A stretch of 64,000 nucleotides of DNA, from positions 1 through 64,000 of the forward strand of contig JAILNC010000100.1 in NCBI GenBank assembly GCA_024691985.1. The letters are read 5' to 3'. The translations under genes and the position numbers were made by a program. This DNA comes from Oscillospiraceae bacterium. Its GTDB lineage: Bacteria > Bacillota > Clostridia > Oscillospirales > Oscillospiraceae. This document shows positions 47,442-56,081 of the stretch, in pieces (position 1 is the stretch's first letter; the number at the start of each line of letters is the position of its first letter). Under the pieces are notes generated by a model that did not search any database, had not been told where the DNA came from, and was given only the letters and a program-made list of their open reading frames with translations.

Positions 47442-47648
47442 TCAGAATCTGATGAACAGCGTGCGGTTGGGCTGGAGTGCGTCCGACTCCTTGATGTTGT
47501 TCCATCGGCAGAGCTGTTCCACCGAGCAGTGGAATCTGTCAGCGATCGTCTGAAGCGTATCGTTGGGCTGGATGGCATAGGGGATCTTGGTGCCGCCGGT
47601 GACATTGCCCATCGACTCGTCGTTGAGTGCTTCCTTGACAGTTGCCAT
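47442..47648 (-). CDS. Double-glycine leader peptide fused to LysM domain
   Basis: MATVKEALNDESMGNVTGG|TKIPYAIQPNDTLQTIADRFHCSVEQLCRWNNIKESDALQPNRTLFIRF; SD GGAGG. Confidence 0.87.
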   Translation of the reverse strand: MATVKEALNDESMGNVTGGTKIPYAIQPNDTLQTIADRFHCSVEQLCRWNNIKESDALQPNRTLFIRF

Positions 47649-47735
47649 ATTGTGTTCCTCCAATCTTGCGGCTCGGGCTGGCTTTGCATGACCTCCCGCG
47701 GGGCGCCGCAGGAGGAGCATACAGACGCTGCGTCC

Positions 47736-48068
47736 TTACTTCATCAGCATGCCGTTGACGATGTCCTGAACCATCTGGGCATCGTAGCCGGCGTTGCGCA
47801 GATTGATGATGCGGGCCTGATCGTTGCCGTACTTGCCGTCGATGACGTCGCGGGCGACGCTGTCGTAGCCCTTCGCCAGACCGTTGACCAGGTGCTGAAC
47901 GGCCCAGTAGTCGTAGCCGGCCGCGGCCAGACGTCTCTTGCGGTCCTCGCCGTCGCCGTACTTGCCGTTCATAACATCGAGAGCGGCGAGATAGTTGCGG
48001 GTGGCGCCGCCGGAAACGGAGCTGAGCTCCTCATCGGACATCTGTTCGCTCTTGAAGAATTCGCTCAT
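47736..48068 (-). CDS. Double-glycine leader peptide fused to two CW_7 (Cpl-7-like) repeats
   Basis: MSEFFKSEQMSDEELSSVSGG|ATRNYLAALDVMNGKYGDGEDRKRRLAAAGYDYWAVQHLVNGLAKGYDSVARDVIDGKYGNDQARIINLRNAGYDAQMVQDIVNGMLMK; SD AGGAGG. Confidence 0.88.
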   Translation of the reverse strand: MSEFFKSEQMSDEELSSVSGGATRNYLAALDVMNGKYGDGEDRKRRLAAAGYDYWAVQHLVNGLAKGYDSVARDVIDGKYGNDQARIINLRNAGYDAQMVQDIVNGMLMK

Positions 48069-48165
48069 CGTTTGTACCTCCTGAAATTACTTTGTAGTTT
48101 ATTGTACGATCTCTGTCGTCGATCGTATTGTAGCACAGGCAAAATCCGAATTGCAATAGGATGCG

Positions 48166-48200
48166 AAACAGGTTACCCATTCCGGATGGGAAACCTGTTT
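48166..48200. repeat. 35-bp near-perfect palindrome upstream of leader-peptide genes
   Basis: AAACAGGTT-A-CCCAT-TCCGG-ATGGG-A-AACCTGTTT, followed on + strand by CCCATTTTTT. Confidence 0.75.
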
Positions 48201-48349
48201 CCCATTTTTTGAAAACCGGACTCGGTTATGGGGGGGGTTCCGGCCCGGAGAGCAGGATCCGGCCCGGGAAAGGAAAAAAGATCGTTTTCATTTCAGTAAA
48301 TATGTGGTATAAAATAGTATCGGCATTTATGGTACAGGAGCGGGGGAAG

Positions 48350-49153
48350 ATGAGAGCAATTTGTGTGGATGATGAGAGCGCCCGGGCGGAAGAGGCAGTC
48401 GCCCTGTGCCTGTCGCTGCCGCAGATCGACGACGCGGTGGGCTTTACCCGGCCGCTGGAGGCGCTTTCCTGGCTTGAGGAGCATAGCGCGGATCTGGCGC
48501 TGCTCGATATCCGCATGCCGGAGATGGACGGGCTCGCGCTCGCGGCGGAGATCAGACGCCTCCGGCCGGACATGGCGCTTATCTTTCTTACCGCGCATGC
48601 GGAATACGCGGTGGAGGCCTTCGCGCTGCACGTCTCGGGCTATCTGCTCAAGCCGCTTGACAGGGAACGCCTGGCGGCGGAGGTCGAATATGTCCGATCC
48701 GCCGCGGCGAAAACGCCCGCCGCGCGCGTGACGGCGAAGACCTTCGGGAATTTCGATCTGCTGGTCGACGGACAGCCCGTCCGTTTTGAGACGGCAAAGT
48801 GTAAGGAGCTGCTGGCCTATCTGGTGGACAGACAGGGCAGCTGTGTGACAAGGGCGGAGGCTGTCTCCGTGCTGTGGGAGGACCGCCCCTACGACAGGGG
48901 CATGCAGAAGCAGATGGACGTCTATATCCGGCGGCTGCGCAGCACGCTGCGTACATACGGGATCGAAGACATCTTCGAGCTGCAGAGGGGGACCATGCGC
49001 ATCCTGCCGGAGAAGATCGACTGCGATGCGTGGCGCTTCTTCGACGGCGACGGCGAGGTCATCCGCCGCTACCGGGGCGAATACATGAACGGCTATTCCT
49101 GGGCGAGCCTGATGGAGAGCGAGCTGTTCTGGAAGGTCGCAAACCGGGAATGA
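48350..49153 (+). CDS. Response regulator with SARP-like/Trans_reg_C DNA-binding domain
   Basis: RAICVDDESARAEEAVALC...LALLDIRMPEMDGLALAAEI...LKPLDRERL; then TFGNFDLLVDGQPVRFETAKCKELLAYLVDRQGSCVTRAEAVSVLWED. Confidence 0.9.
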   Translation: MRAICVDDESARAEEAVALCLSLPQIDDAVGFTRPLEALSWLEEHSADLALLDIRMPEMDGLALAAEIRRLRPDMALIFLTAHAEYAVEAFALHVSGYLLKPLDRERLAAEVEYVRSAAAKTPAARVTAKTFGNFDLLVDGQPVRFETAKCKELLAYLVDRQGSCVTRAEAVSVLWEDRPYDRGMQKQMDVYIRRLRSTLRTYGIEDIFELQRGTMRILPEKIDCDAWRFFDGDGEVIRRYRGEYMNGYSWASLMESELFWKVANRE

Positions 49154-49181
49154 TGCAGGACGGGAAAGAGGAGAATGCAGC

Positions 49182-50018
49182 ATGGAAAATGCTATGAAGC
49201 CTGAAAGCGAGTTTAAAAGATGCGACCGGAGATTCCACCCCGAGGACATGGCGGTGGAGGCGGGCGGCGTGAAGATCGGCGCGGGCCACTTCGCGATGAT
49301 CGCGGGCCCCTGCTCGGTGGAGTCGGAGGAGCAGATCGTCTCGGTCGCGAAGGCGGTCAAGGCGGCGGGCGCGCAGCTCCTGCGCGGCGGCGCGTTCAAG
49401 CCCCGCACCTCTCCCTATGATTTCGCGGGACTCAAGGCCGAGGGGCTGGCGCTTTTAAAGCTCGCGCGGCAGGAGACCGGTCTGCCCGTCGTGTCGGAGC
49501 TTATGAATATCAACGATCTGCCGCTGTTCGCGGATATCGACGTCATCCAGATCGGCGCGCGCAACATGCAGAACTTCGATCTGCTGCGCGAGCTCGGCCG
49601 GGCCGACAGGCCCATCCTGCTCAAGCGCGGGCTGGCCAACACGCTCAGAGAGCTTCTGATGAGCGCGGAGTATATCATGGCCAGCGGCAACGAGCGCGTC
49701 ATCCTCTGTGAGCGCGGCATCCGCACCTTCTCCGACTGTACGCGATACACCCTGGATCTCTCCGCCGTGCCCATGCTCCACGAGCTGACCCAGCTGCCGG
49801 TCATCGTCGACCCCAGCCACGCCACCGGCATTGCGCGCCTCGTGCCGCCGATGGCCCTGGCGGCCGCGGCCTGCGGGGCGGACGGCCTGATCGTGGAGGT
49901 CCACAACGATCCCGACAATGCCCTGTGCGACGGCGCACAGAGCCTGCGTCCGGAGGACTTCGCCGCGCTTGCCGAAAAGGTGCGCGCCGTTCGGGAGATC
50001 GTGACATGCGCACCGTGA
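49182..50018 (+). CDS. aroF: 3-deoxy-7-phosphoheptulonate synthase
   Basis: FAMIAGPCSVESEEQIVSVAKAVKAAGAQLLRGGAFKPRTSPYDFAGL...QIGARNMQNFDLL...VIVDPSHATG. Confidence 0.95.
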   Translation: MENAMKPESEFKRCDRRFHPEDMAVEAGGVKIGAGHFAMIAGPCSVESEEQIVSVAKAVKAAGAQLLRGGAFKPRTSPYDFAGLKAEGLALLKLARQETGLPVVSELMNINDLPLFADIDVIQIGARNMQNFDLLRELGRADRPILLKRGLANTLRELLMSAEYIMASGNERVILCERGIRTFSDCTRYTLDLSAVPMLHELTQLPVIVDPSHATGIARLVPPMALAAAACGADGLIVEVHNDPDNALCDGAQSLRPEDFAALAEKVRAVREIVTCAP

Positions 50019-51058
50019 CCGTAACAGCCCCGTCCGGACAGTATCCGGTCAGGATCGGGGCGGGGCTGCTCCCTTCGCTGGGCGCGGAAGTGCGCGCCCG
50101 CACCGGGGCGAGCCGCTGCGCGATGGTTTCCGGCGAAAACGTCTTCCCGCTCTACGGCGCGGCGGCGCTGCACAGTCTGGAGAGCGCCGGACTGGAGACG
50201 GCCGCTCTGGTCTTCCCCGCGGGGGAGAACACCAAGAGCCTGCCATGCTACGGCAAGCTGCTGGAATTTCTCGCCGAAAAGCGTTTTACGCGCAGCGACT
50301 GCGTGATCGCCATGGGAGGCGGCGTGACCGGCGATCTCGCCGGCTTCGCGGCGGCGACCTATCAGCGCGGCCTCGCCTTCGTGCAGGTGCCCACGACGCT
50401 TCTGGCGGCCGTGGACGCCTCCGTGGGCGGGAAGACGGCCGTCAATCTGCCCGCAGGCAAGAATCAGGTCGGCGCCTTCTATCAGCCTGCGCTGGTGCTC
50501 TGCGATACCGATACCCTCTCTACGCTGCCGGCGCGCGAGCTGAACGCCGGGTATGCGGAAGTCATCAAATATGCCGTTCTTGGCGACGCGCTGCTTTTCG
50601 CGGTTCTGGAAAGCCACGGGGGCGAGCTCTCCGCCGTGATCGAGAGCTGCGTCAGACAGAAGGCACGGCTTGTGGCGGAGGATGAGCGGGACCTCGGCCA
50701 ACGGCGTCTGCTGAACCTCGGGCATACCTTCGGCCATGCCGTGGAGATCCACAGCGGCGGCAGCCTTTTGCACGGCGAGGCCGTCGCCGTCGGCATGGCG
50801 ATGATCTGCCGCGCGGCGCGAAAGCGCGGCCTGCTGTCGGAGAGAGACTGCGCCGCGGTGCTCTCACTTCTGCGGGAGTATTCTCTTCCGACTGAGACGG
50901 GATTTTCCGCAGAAGAGCTCTATGACGCGCTTCTGCTCGATAAAAAGTTCTATGGCGGGAAGCTGCATCTGGTCGTCCCGCGCGGCATCGGCAGATGTGA
51001 GATCCTTCCCGTAACGCCCGCCGAACTGCGGGACTGGCTGGAGGACGGACTGACATGA
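50006..51058 (+). CDS. aroB: 3-dehydroquinate synthase
   Basis: VIAMGGGVTGDLAGFAAATYQRGLAFVQVPTTLLAAVDASVGGKTAVNLPAGKNQVGAFYQP...LNLGHTFGHAVE. Confidence 0.96.
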   Translation: MRTVTVTAPSGQYPVRIGAGLLPSLGAEVRARTGASRCAMVSGENVFPLYGAAALHSLESAGLETAALVFPAGENTKSLPCYGKLLEFLAEKRFTRSDCVIAMGGGVTGDLAGFAAATYQRGLAFVQVPTTLLAAVDASVGGKTAVNLPAGKNQVGAFYQPALVLCDTDTLSTLPARELNAGYAEVIKYAVLGDALLFAVLESHGGELSAVIESCVRQKARLVAEDERDLGQRRLLNLGHTFGHAVEIHSGGSLLHGEAVAVGMAMICRAARKRGLLSERDCAAVLSLLREYSLPTETGFSAEELYDALLLDKKFYGGKLHLVVPRGIGRCEILPVTPAELRDWLEDGLT

Positions 51059-52323
51059 ATGACAGGCCGGATCAAAACAGCATCGTCCTCCTGCCCGGTC
51101 AGCGCGCGGGCACGGTCCGCATCCCCTCCTCCAAGTCCGCCGTACACAGACTGCTGATCTGCGCGGCGCTCGGGGAAGGGGAGACGACGATCGCGCTTGA
51201 CGGTCTGTCAAGCGACGTTCTCGCCACCGCGGCCTGTCTTGAGGCGCTGGAGGCCGGAGTAGAGATACGGCAGGACGGCGTCAACGTCACCCCTGTCAAA
51301 CAGGCCGGGCGCGATGTGCTCCTGCCCTGTGGGGAGAGCGGTTCGACCCTGCGCTTTCTTTTGCCTGTCGCCGGCGCGCTGGGCGCGTCCGGCTGCTTCC
51401 GGATGGAGGGACGGCTCCCGGAGCGCCCCATGCAGGCCTTCACGGAACAGCTTTGCGCGCACGGCATGCACATCCGGCGGGAGGGGCTGCTGCTGCATTT
51501 TGACGGCAGGCTCGAGGCCGGGACTTTCAACCTGCCGGGCGATGTGTCCTCACAGTACTTTTCCGGCCTGCTGCTGGCGCTGCCCCTGCTCGCAGGGGAC
51601 AGCCGCATCCGCGCGGAGAGCGCTGTCGAATCCGCGGACTATATCCGCATGACCGAGCAGGCGCTTGTCCTGTCCGGCGTTCACATTGAAAAGCCGGACG
51701 ATCTGACCTGGCAGATCGCGGGCGGACAGCGCTTCTCGCTTCCCGCCTCACTGCGGGCGGAGGGAGACTGGTCAGGCGCAGCCTTCTTCCTGTGCATGGG
51801 CGCGCTCTCGGAGCTTGGCGTCACGGCGGAGGGACTGGACAGGAACTCTGCGCAGGGCGACCGCGCTGTGCTCTCCATATTGGAGCGCATCGGCGCCGAA
51901 GTCACGTGGGAGGGGGAGAATGTGCGCGTTCGCCGCGGGCGGCTCTCTCCGACCGTGATCGACGCCTCCGCCGTTCCGGATCTGATCCCGGCGCTGTCGC
52001 TGCTCGCCTGCGGGGCGGTCGGCGACACGGAGATCGTCAACGCCGCGCGGCTGCGGCACAAGGAATCCGACCGTCTGAAGAGCACGGCGAAGCTGATCCG
52101 CGATCTCGGCGGACGCGCGGACGAGCGGCCGGACGGCCTTGTGATCCACGGCAGCGGCGCCCTAAGCGGAGGCAGGGCGGATCCCTGCCATGACCACCGC
52201 ATCGCCATGAGCGCCGCCGTGGCCGCCTGTCTCTGCAGCGAGAGCGTCACCGTCGCTGACGCAGACTGTGTAGAAAAATCCTATCCCGCTTTCTGGGATG
52301 ATCTTGGGAGGTGCGCACCTTGA
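51055..52323 (+). CDS. aroA: 3-phosphoshikimate 1-carboxyvinyltransferase
   Basis: IPSSKSAVHRLLICAALGEGET, GESGSTLRFLLPVAGALG, RHKESDRLKS, DHRIAMSAAVAA. Confidence 0.96.
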   Translation: MNDRPDQNSIVLLPGQRAGTVRIPSSKSAVHRLLICAALGEGETTIALDGLSSDVLATAACLEALEAGVEIRQDGVNVTPVKQAGRDVLLPCGESGSTLRFLLPVAGALGASGCFRMEGRLPERPMQAFTEQLCAHGMHIRREGLLLHFDGRLEAGTFNLPGDVSSQYFSGLLLALPLLAGDSRIRAESAVESADYIRMTEQALVLSGVHIEKPDDLTWQIAGGQRFSLPASLRAEGDWSGAAFFLCMGALSELGVTAEGLDRNSAQGDRAVLSILERIGAEVTWEGENVRVRRGRLSPTVIDASAVPDLIPALSLLACGAVGDTEIVNAARLRHKESDRLKSTAKLIRDLGGRADERPDGLVIHGSGALSGGRADPCHDHRIAMSAAVAACLCSESVTVADADCVEKSYPAFWDDLGRCAP

Positions 52324-53390
52324 GCAGTACGTTTACGGGCATGAGCCTGCGCCTGAGCCTCTTCGGGCAGAGCCATTCCGAGGCGGTCGGCATGACGCTG
52401 GACGGGCTGCCCGCAGGTATCCCGGTCGATCCGGACGCGCTGCAGCGCTTTCTGGACCGCCGCGCGCCGGGCGGAAGCCCCTGGTCCACCGCGCGCAGAG
52501 AGGAGGACAGACCGGAATTCCTCTGCGGCTTGAAGGACGGCTTCACCTGCGGCGCGCCGCTGACCGCCGTCATACGCAACCGGGATACAAGGCCCGAAGA
52601 CTATGAAAAGCTCCGGACCCTGCCACGGCCCGGCCATGCCGATTACACGGCGGCGGTCAAATTTCACGGCTTTCAGGATATCGCGGGCGGCGGCCATTTC
52701 TCGGGACGCCTGACCGCACCGCTCTGCGTCGCGGGCGGCGTGCTGCTGCAGGCGCTGGCGCAGCGCGGGATACAGATCGAGGCCCGCATTGCCGCTATTG
52801 CGGGCATCCGGGACGACAGCCCCTTTACGGCCTCCGTCGCGGAGAAGGCCTTTCCCGCAGTGGACGATGAGGCCGGGCTGCGGATGCAGCAGACCATCCT
52901 GCATGCGAAGGAGGAGGGCGACTCTGTCGGCGGCGTGATCGAGTGCGTCGTCCGCGGCCTGCCCGCCGGACTCGGCAGCCCGCTCTTCGACGGGCTTGAA
53001 AACCAGATCGCCCGCGTCGTCTTCGCCGTGCCTGCCGTCAAGGGGATCGAATTCGGCTCCGGTTTCTCCGGCGCTGCAATGCGCGGCAGCGAGAACAACG
53101 ACCCCTTCTGCGTCCGGGAGGAGAGGATCGAGACGCTCACGAACAACGCCGGGGGCATCCTCGGCGGTATCTCCGACGGCATGCCCGTCGTCTTTCGTGT
53201 CGCCGTCAAGCCCACGCCCTCCATCGCCAAAGCGCAGCAGAGCGTGGAGCTGGACACTCTGGAATCGACGGAGCTTCGCGTCGTCGGCAGGCACGACCCC
53301 TGCATCGTGCCCCGTGCGGTCCCGGTGATCGAGGCCGCCGCAGCCCTGGCGATCTGCGATGTCATACTGGGGGAATCGAAATGGAACTGA
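52320..53390 (+). CDS. aroC: Chorismate synthase
   Basis: SLRLSLFGQSHSEAVGMTLDGLPAGIPVD, RPGHADYTAAVKF, GGGHFSGRLTAPLCVAGG; probable TTG start. Confidence 0.95.
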   Translation: MSSTFTGMSLRLSLFGQSHSEAVGMTLDGLPAGIPVDPDALQRFLDRRAPGGSPWSTARREEDRPEFLCGLKDGFTCGAPLTAVIRNRDTRPEDYEKLRTLPRPGHADYTAAVKFHGFQDIAGGGHFSGRLTAPLCVAGGVLLQALAQRGIQIEARIAAIAGIRDDSPFTASVAEKAFPAVDDEAGLRMQQTILHAKEEGDSVGGVIECVVRGLPAGLGSPLFDGLENQIARVVFAVPAVKGIEFGSGFSGAAMRGSENNDPFCVREERIETLTNNAGGILGGISDGMPVVFRVAVKPTPSIAKAQQSVELDTLESTELRVVGRHDPCIVPRAVPVIEAAAALAICDVILGESKWN

Positions 53391-53680
53391 ACGACTGCCG
53401 CGCCCGGCTCGACCGGATCGACGGCGAGATCCTCGCGCTCTTTGTGGAGCGGATGGAGTACGTCGCCGAGATCGCGGCCTGGAAGCGGGAGCACGGTATG
53501 CCCGTACTCGATCGGGAGCGGGAGCGGGAAAAGCTCGACGCCCTGAAAGCACAGACCCCGGAGGCGCTTAAAGAATATTCGGCCGCGCTGTTTTCCGAGA
53601 TCATGGAGCTCTCCCGCGCTTATCAGGACCGGCTGCTGCAGCCGGACGCTCAGGGAACGGACGTTAAACTTTCGAGGTGA
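53381..53680 (+). CDS. Chorismate mutase (AroQ class)
   Basis: LNDCRARLDRIDGEILALFVERMEYVAEIAAWKREHGMPVLDREREREKLDAL. Confidence 0.9.
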   Translation: MELNDCRARLDRIDGEILALFVERMEYVAEIAAWKREHGMPVLDREREREKLDALKAQTPEALKEYSAALFSEIMELSRAYQDRLLQPDAQGTDVKLSR

Positions 53681-54906
53681 TTGCCATGCGCTGCGGTCTG
53701 CTCGGCGAAAAGCTCGGCCACAGCTACTCTCCGCTTATCCATGCGGAGCTGGCCGACTATGAATATCTGCCCTATGAGAAAGCGCCCGACGAGCTGGAGT
53801 CCTTCGTCCGCTCGGGGGACTGGCACGGCCTGAACGTGACCATCCCGTACAAAAAGACGGTAATCCCGTTTTGCGGCGAACTCTCCGGGACCGCTGCGGC
53901 CATCGGCAGCGTAAATACGCTGCTGCGCCGCCCGGACGGAACGATCTACGGGGACAATACGGACGCCTTCGGCTTTGAGACGCTGTTGAAGCAGACGCTC
54001 CCCGGCTCCATCGCGGGAAAGAAGGCGCTGGTGCTCGGCACGGGCGGCGCCTCTGCCACAGTGTGCGCGGTGCTGCGAAAGCACGGCGCGCAGATCACGG
54101 CGATCTCGCGCAGCGGCGAGAACAACTATCAAAACCTTGATCGCCACGCGGACGCGGCGCTGCTGGTCAACACCACCCCGCTCGGCATGTACCCGCAAAA
54201 CGGCGTCAGCCCGGTGGAGCTTTCCGCATTCCCAAGGCTTGAATGCGTGCTGGACGTGGTCTACAACCCCGCCCGCACGGCGCTGCTGCTGCAGGCGGAG
54301 GAGCGGGGCGTCCCTTGCGCCGGAGGACTGACGATGCTCGTCGCGCAGGCAAAGCGCAGCGCCGAGCTCTTCCTGGGCCGCAGCCTGCCGGAGGGAGAGA
54401 CCGCGCGCATCACGGCGCTGCTCTCCCGCTCGATGCGCAATATCATCCTCATCGGTATGCCCGGCTGCGGGAAATCCACGGTCGGCAGCTGCCTTTCCGA
54501 GAGTCTGGGCCGCCCCTTCCTCGAGGCGGACAGGGAGCTTGAAAAAGCGGCCGGACGCACGATCCCCGAAATCTTCGCCGACGAGGGCGAGGCGGGCTTC
54601 CGCCTGCGCGAGACCGAGATCCTGCGCGAGCTCGGCAAACGTTCCGGGACTGTGATCGCTACGGGCGGCGGCTGCGTCACCCGGGCGGAGAACTATCCGC
54701 TTCTGCATCAGAACGGGACCATCGTCTGGCTCACGCGGGAGCTTTCGAAGCTGGCGCGGGAAGGGAGACCCCTTTCGCAAAACGCCGATCTCGGCGGGAT
54801 GTACGCCGTGCGCGCGCCGCTGTATGCGCGCTTTGCCGACTGCTCGGTCGAAAACCGCGGCACGCCGGAAGAGACGGCGGCCGCGATCTTGGAGGTGCTG
54901 GAATGA
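53677..54906 (+). CDS. Bifunctional shikimate dehydrogenase - shikimate kinase fusion
   Basis: AroE part MRCGLLGEKLGHSYSPLIHAEL...NVTIPYKKTVIPF...VLGTGGASATVCAVL; AroK part IILIGMPGCGKSTVGSCLSESLGRPFLEADRELEKAAGRTIPEIFADEGEAGFRLRETEIL, one uninterrupted frame. Confidence 0.94.
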   Translation: MIAMRCGLLGEKLGHSYSPLIHAELADYEYLPYEKAPDELESFVRSGDWHGLNVTIPYKKTVIPFCGELSGTAAAIGSVNTLLRRPDGTIYGDNTDAFGFETLLKQTLPGSIAGKKALVLGTGGASATVCAVLRKHGAQITAISRSGENNYQNLDRHADAALLVNTTPLGMYPQNGVSPVELSAFPRLECVLDVVYNPARTALLLQAEERGVPCAGGLTMLVAQAKRSAELFLGRSLPEGETARITALLSRSMRNIILIGMPGCGKSTVGSCLSESLGRPFLEADRELEKAAGRTIPEIFADEGEAGFRLRETEILRELGKRSGTVIATGGGCVTRAENYPLLHQNGTIVWLTRELSKLAREGRPLSQNADLGGMYAVRAPLYARFADCSVENRGTPEETAAAILEVLE

Positions 54907-55343
54907 AGCTTTTGATCATCAACGGGCCGAACATCAATCTGCTCGGCCTGCGGGAGCCGGAGATCTACGGCAGGCAGGACTATCGCGCCCTCGAGCGCTT
55001 CATCCTCGACGCCTGCCGCGAGGCCGGCGCGGAGGCGGAGCTCTTTCAGTCCAATCACGAGGGGGCCATCGTCGACGCGATACAGGCGGCTTACGGGAGA
55101 TTCGACGGCATCGTGATCAACCCCGCCGCTTATACCCACACCAGCATCGCCATCCTCGACGCCCTCAGGGCGGTGCGGCTGCCCGCCGTCGAGGTGCACC
55201 TGACGGACATCACAAAGCGCGAGAGCTTCCGTCGGATCTCCTATGCGGGCATGGCCTGCATAAAGTGCTTCGCGGGTCTCGGCTTCGAGGGCTACCGGCA
55301 GGCCGTGCTGTTTCTCGCGGACTATTTGAGAGCGCGGCCGTGA
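54903..55343 (+). CDS. aroQ: Type II 3-dehydroquinate dehydratase
   Basis: LLIINGPNINLLGLREPEIYG, QSNHEGAIVDAIQAA, INPAAYTHTSIAILDAL. Confidence 0.96.
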   Translation: MKLLIINGPNINLLGLREPEIYGRQDYRALERFILDACREAGAEAELFQSNHEGAIVDAIQAAYGRFDGIVINPAAYTHTSIAILDALRAVRLPAVEVHLTDITKRESFRRISYAGMACIKCFAGLGFEGYRQAVLFLADYLRARP

Positions 55344-55352
55344 AGATGAAAC

Positions 55353-55395
55353 AAAAAAAGCATCCGTCTCCCCACAGGGAGACGGATGCTTTTTT
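55353..55395. terminator. Bidirectional terminator
   Basis: AAAAAAGCATCCGTCTCCC-CACA-GGGAGACGGATGCTTTTTT. Confidence 0.9.
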
Positions 55396-55411
55396 GATGC
55401 CAAGCGTTCTG

Positions 55412-55711
55412 TTATTCGATCGTCAGAATATCGCTGAAGCCGGTGACCTCAAAGATCTCCTGGATCGTGTCGTTGACGTTGATCAGCTTCATGGAGCCCT
55501 GCTTGTTCATGATCTTCTGAGCGGAGAGCAGAACACGCAGACCGGCGGAAGAGATATACTCCAGCTTGGCAAAGTCGAGCACGACCTCCTTCATGCCGTT
55601 GAGACTCTCCTTCAGCTCTGCCTCCAGCTTGGGGGCGGTCGTCGTGTCCAGACGTCCCTCGAGAGCGACAGTCAGGGTCGTGGCTTCGGCCGTTTTGTTG
55701 ATGTTCAGCAT
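55412..55711 (-). CDS. STAS-domain anti-sigma factor antagonist
   Basis: LEGRLDTTTAPKLEAELKESLNGMKEVVLDFAKLEYISSAGLRVLLSAQKIMNKQG: SSAGLR phosphorylation motif. Confidence 0.94.
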   Translation of the reverse strand: MLNINKTAEATTLTVALEGRLDTTTAPKLEAELKESLNGMKEVVLDFAKLEYISSAGLRVLLSAQKIMNKQGSMKLINVNDTIQEIFEVTGFSDILTIE

Positions 55712-56081
55712 GCGTTTTCCCTCCGTTATATGTATTTCTCTGCGTTTCAAATGTAACTGTGTCTGGAAATCTTCGTCTTCTCCAAGCACTGACACGAATA
55801 TTATAGTAGAAATGTTTCCGCAATGCAAGACCTAAAAGGAATCAAAGCGCAGCGGATCGAAAGATTTGTGCATTTTTTCTGTGCCGAGTATCAAAAGCGG
55901 GGGAAGAAAGACCGCCCCGGCACGGCGCATATGCTTTTTCGTGGACATTTCGGAGAGAGTATGGCATAATAGCTGCGGCGATACTACGTTCGGAAAAAAG
56001 AGCTTGAGTCTTCTGCCGGAATACGGTATAGTTTACGGGAAAACGGCAGGCGAAAAGCGTTTCGTCGGGGGAAGGGACAGC

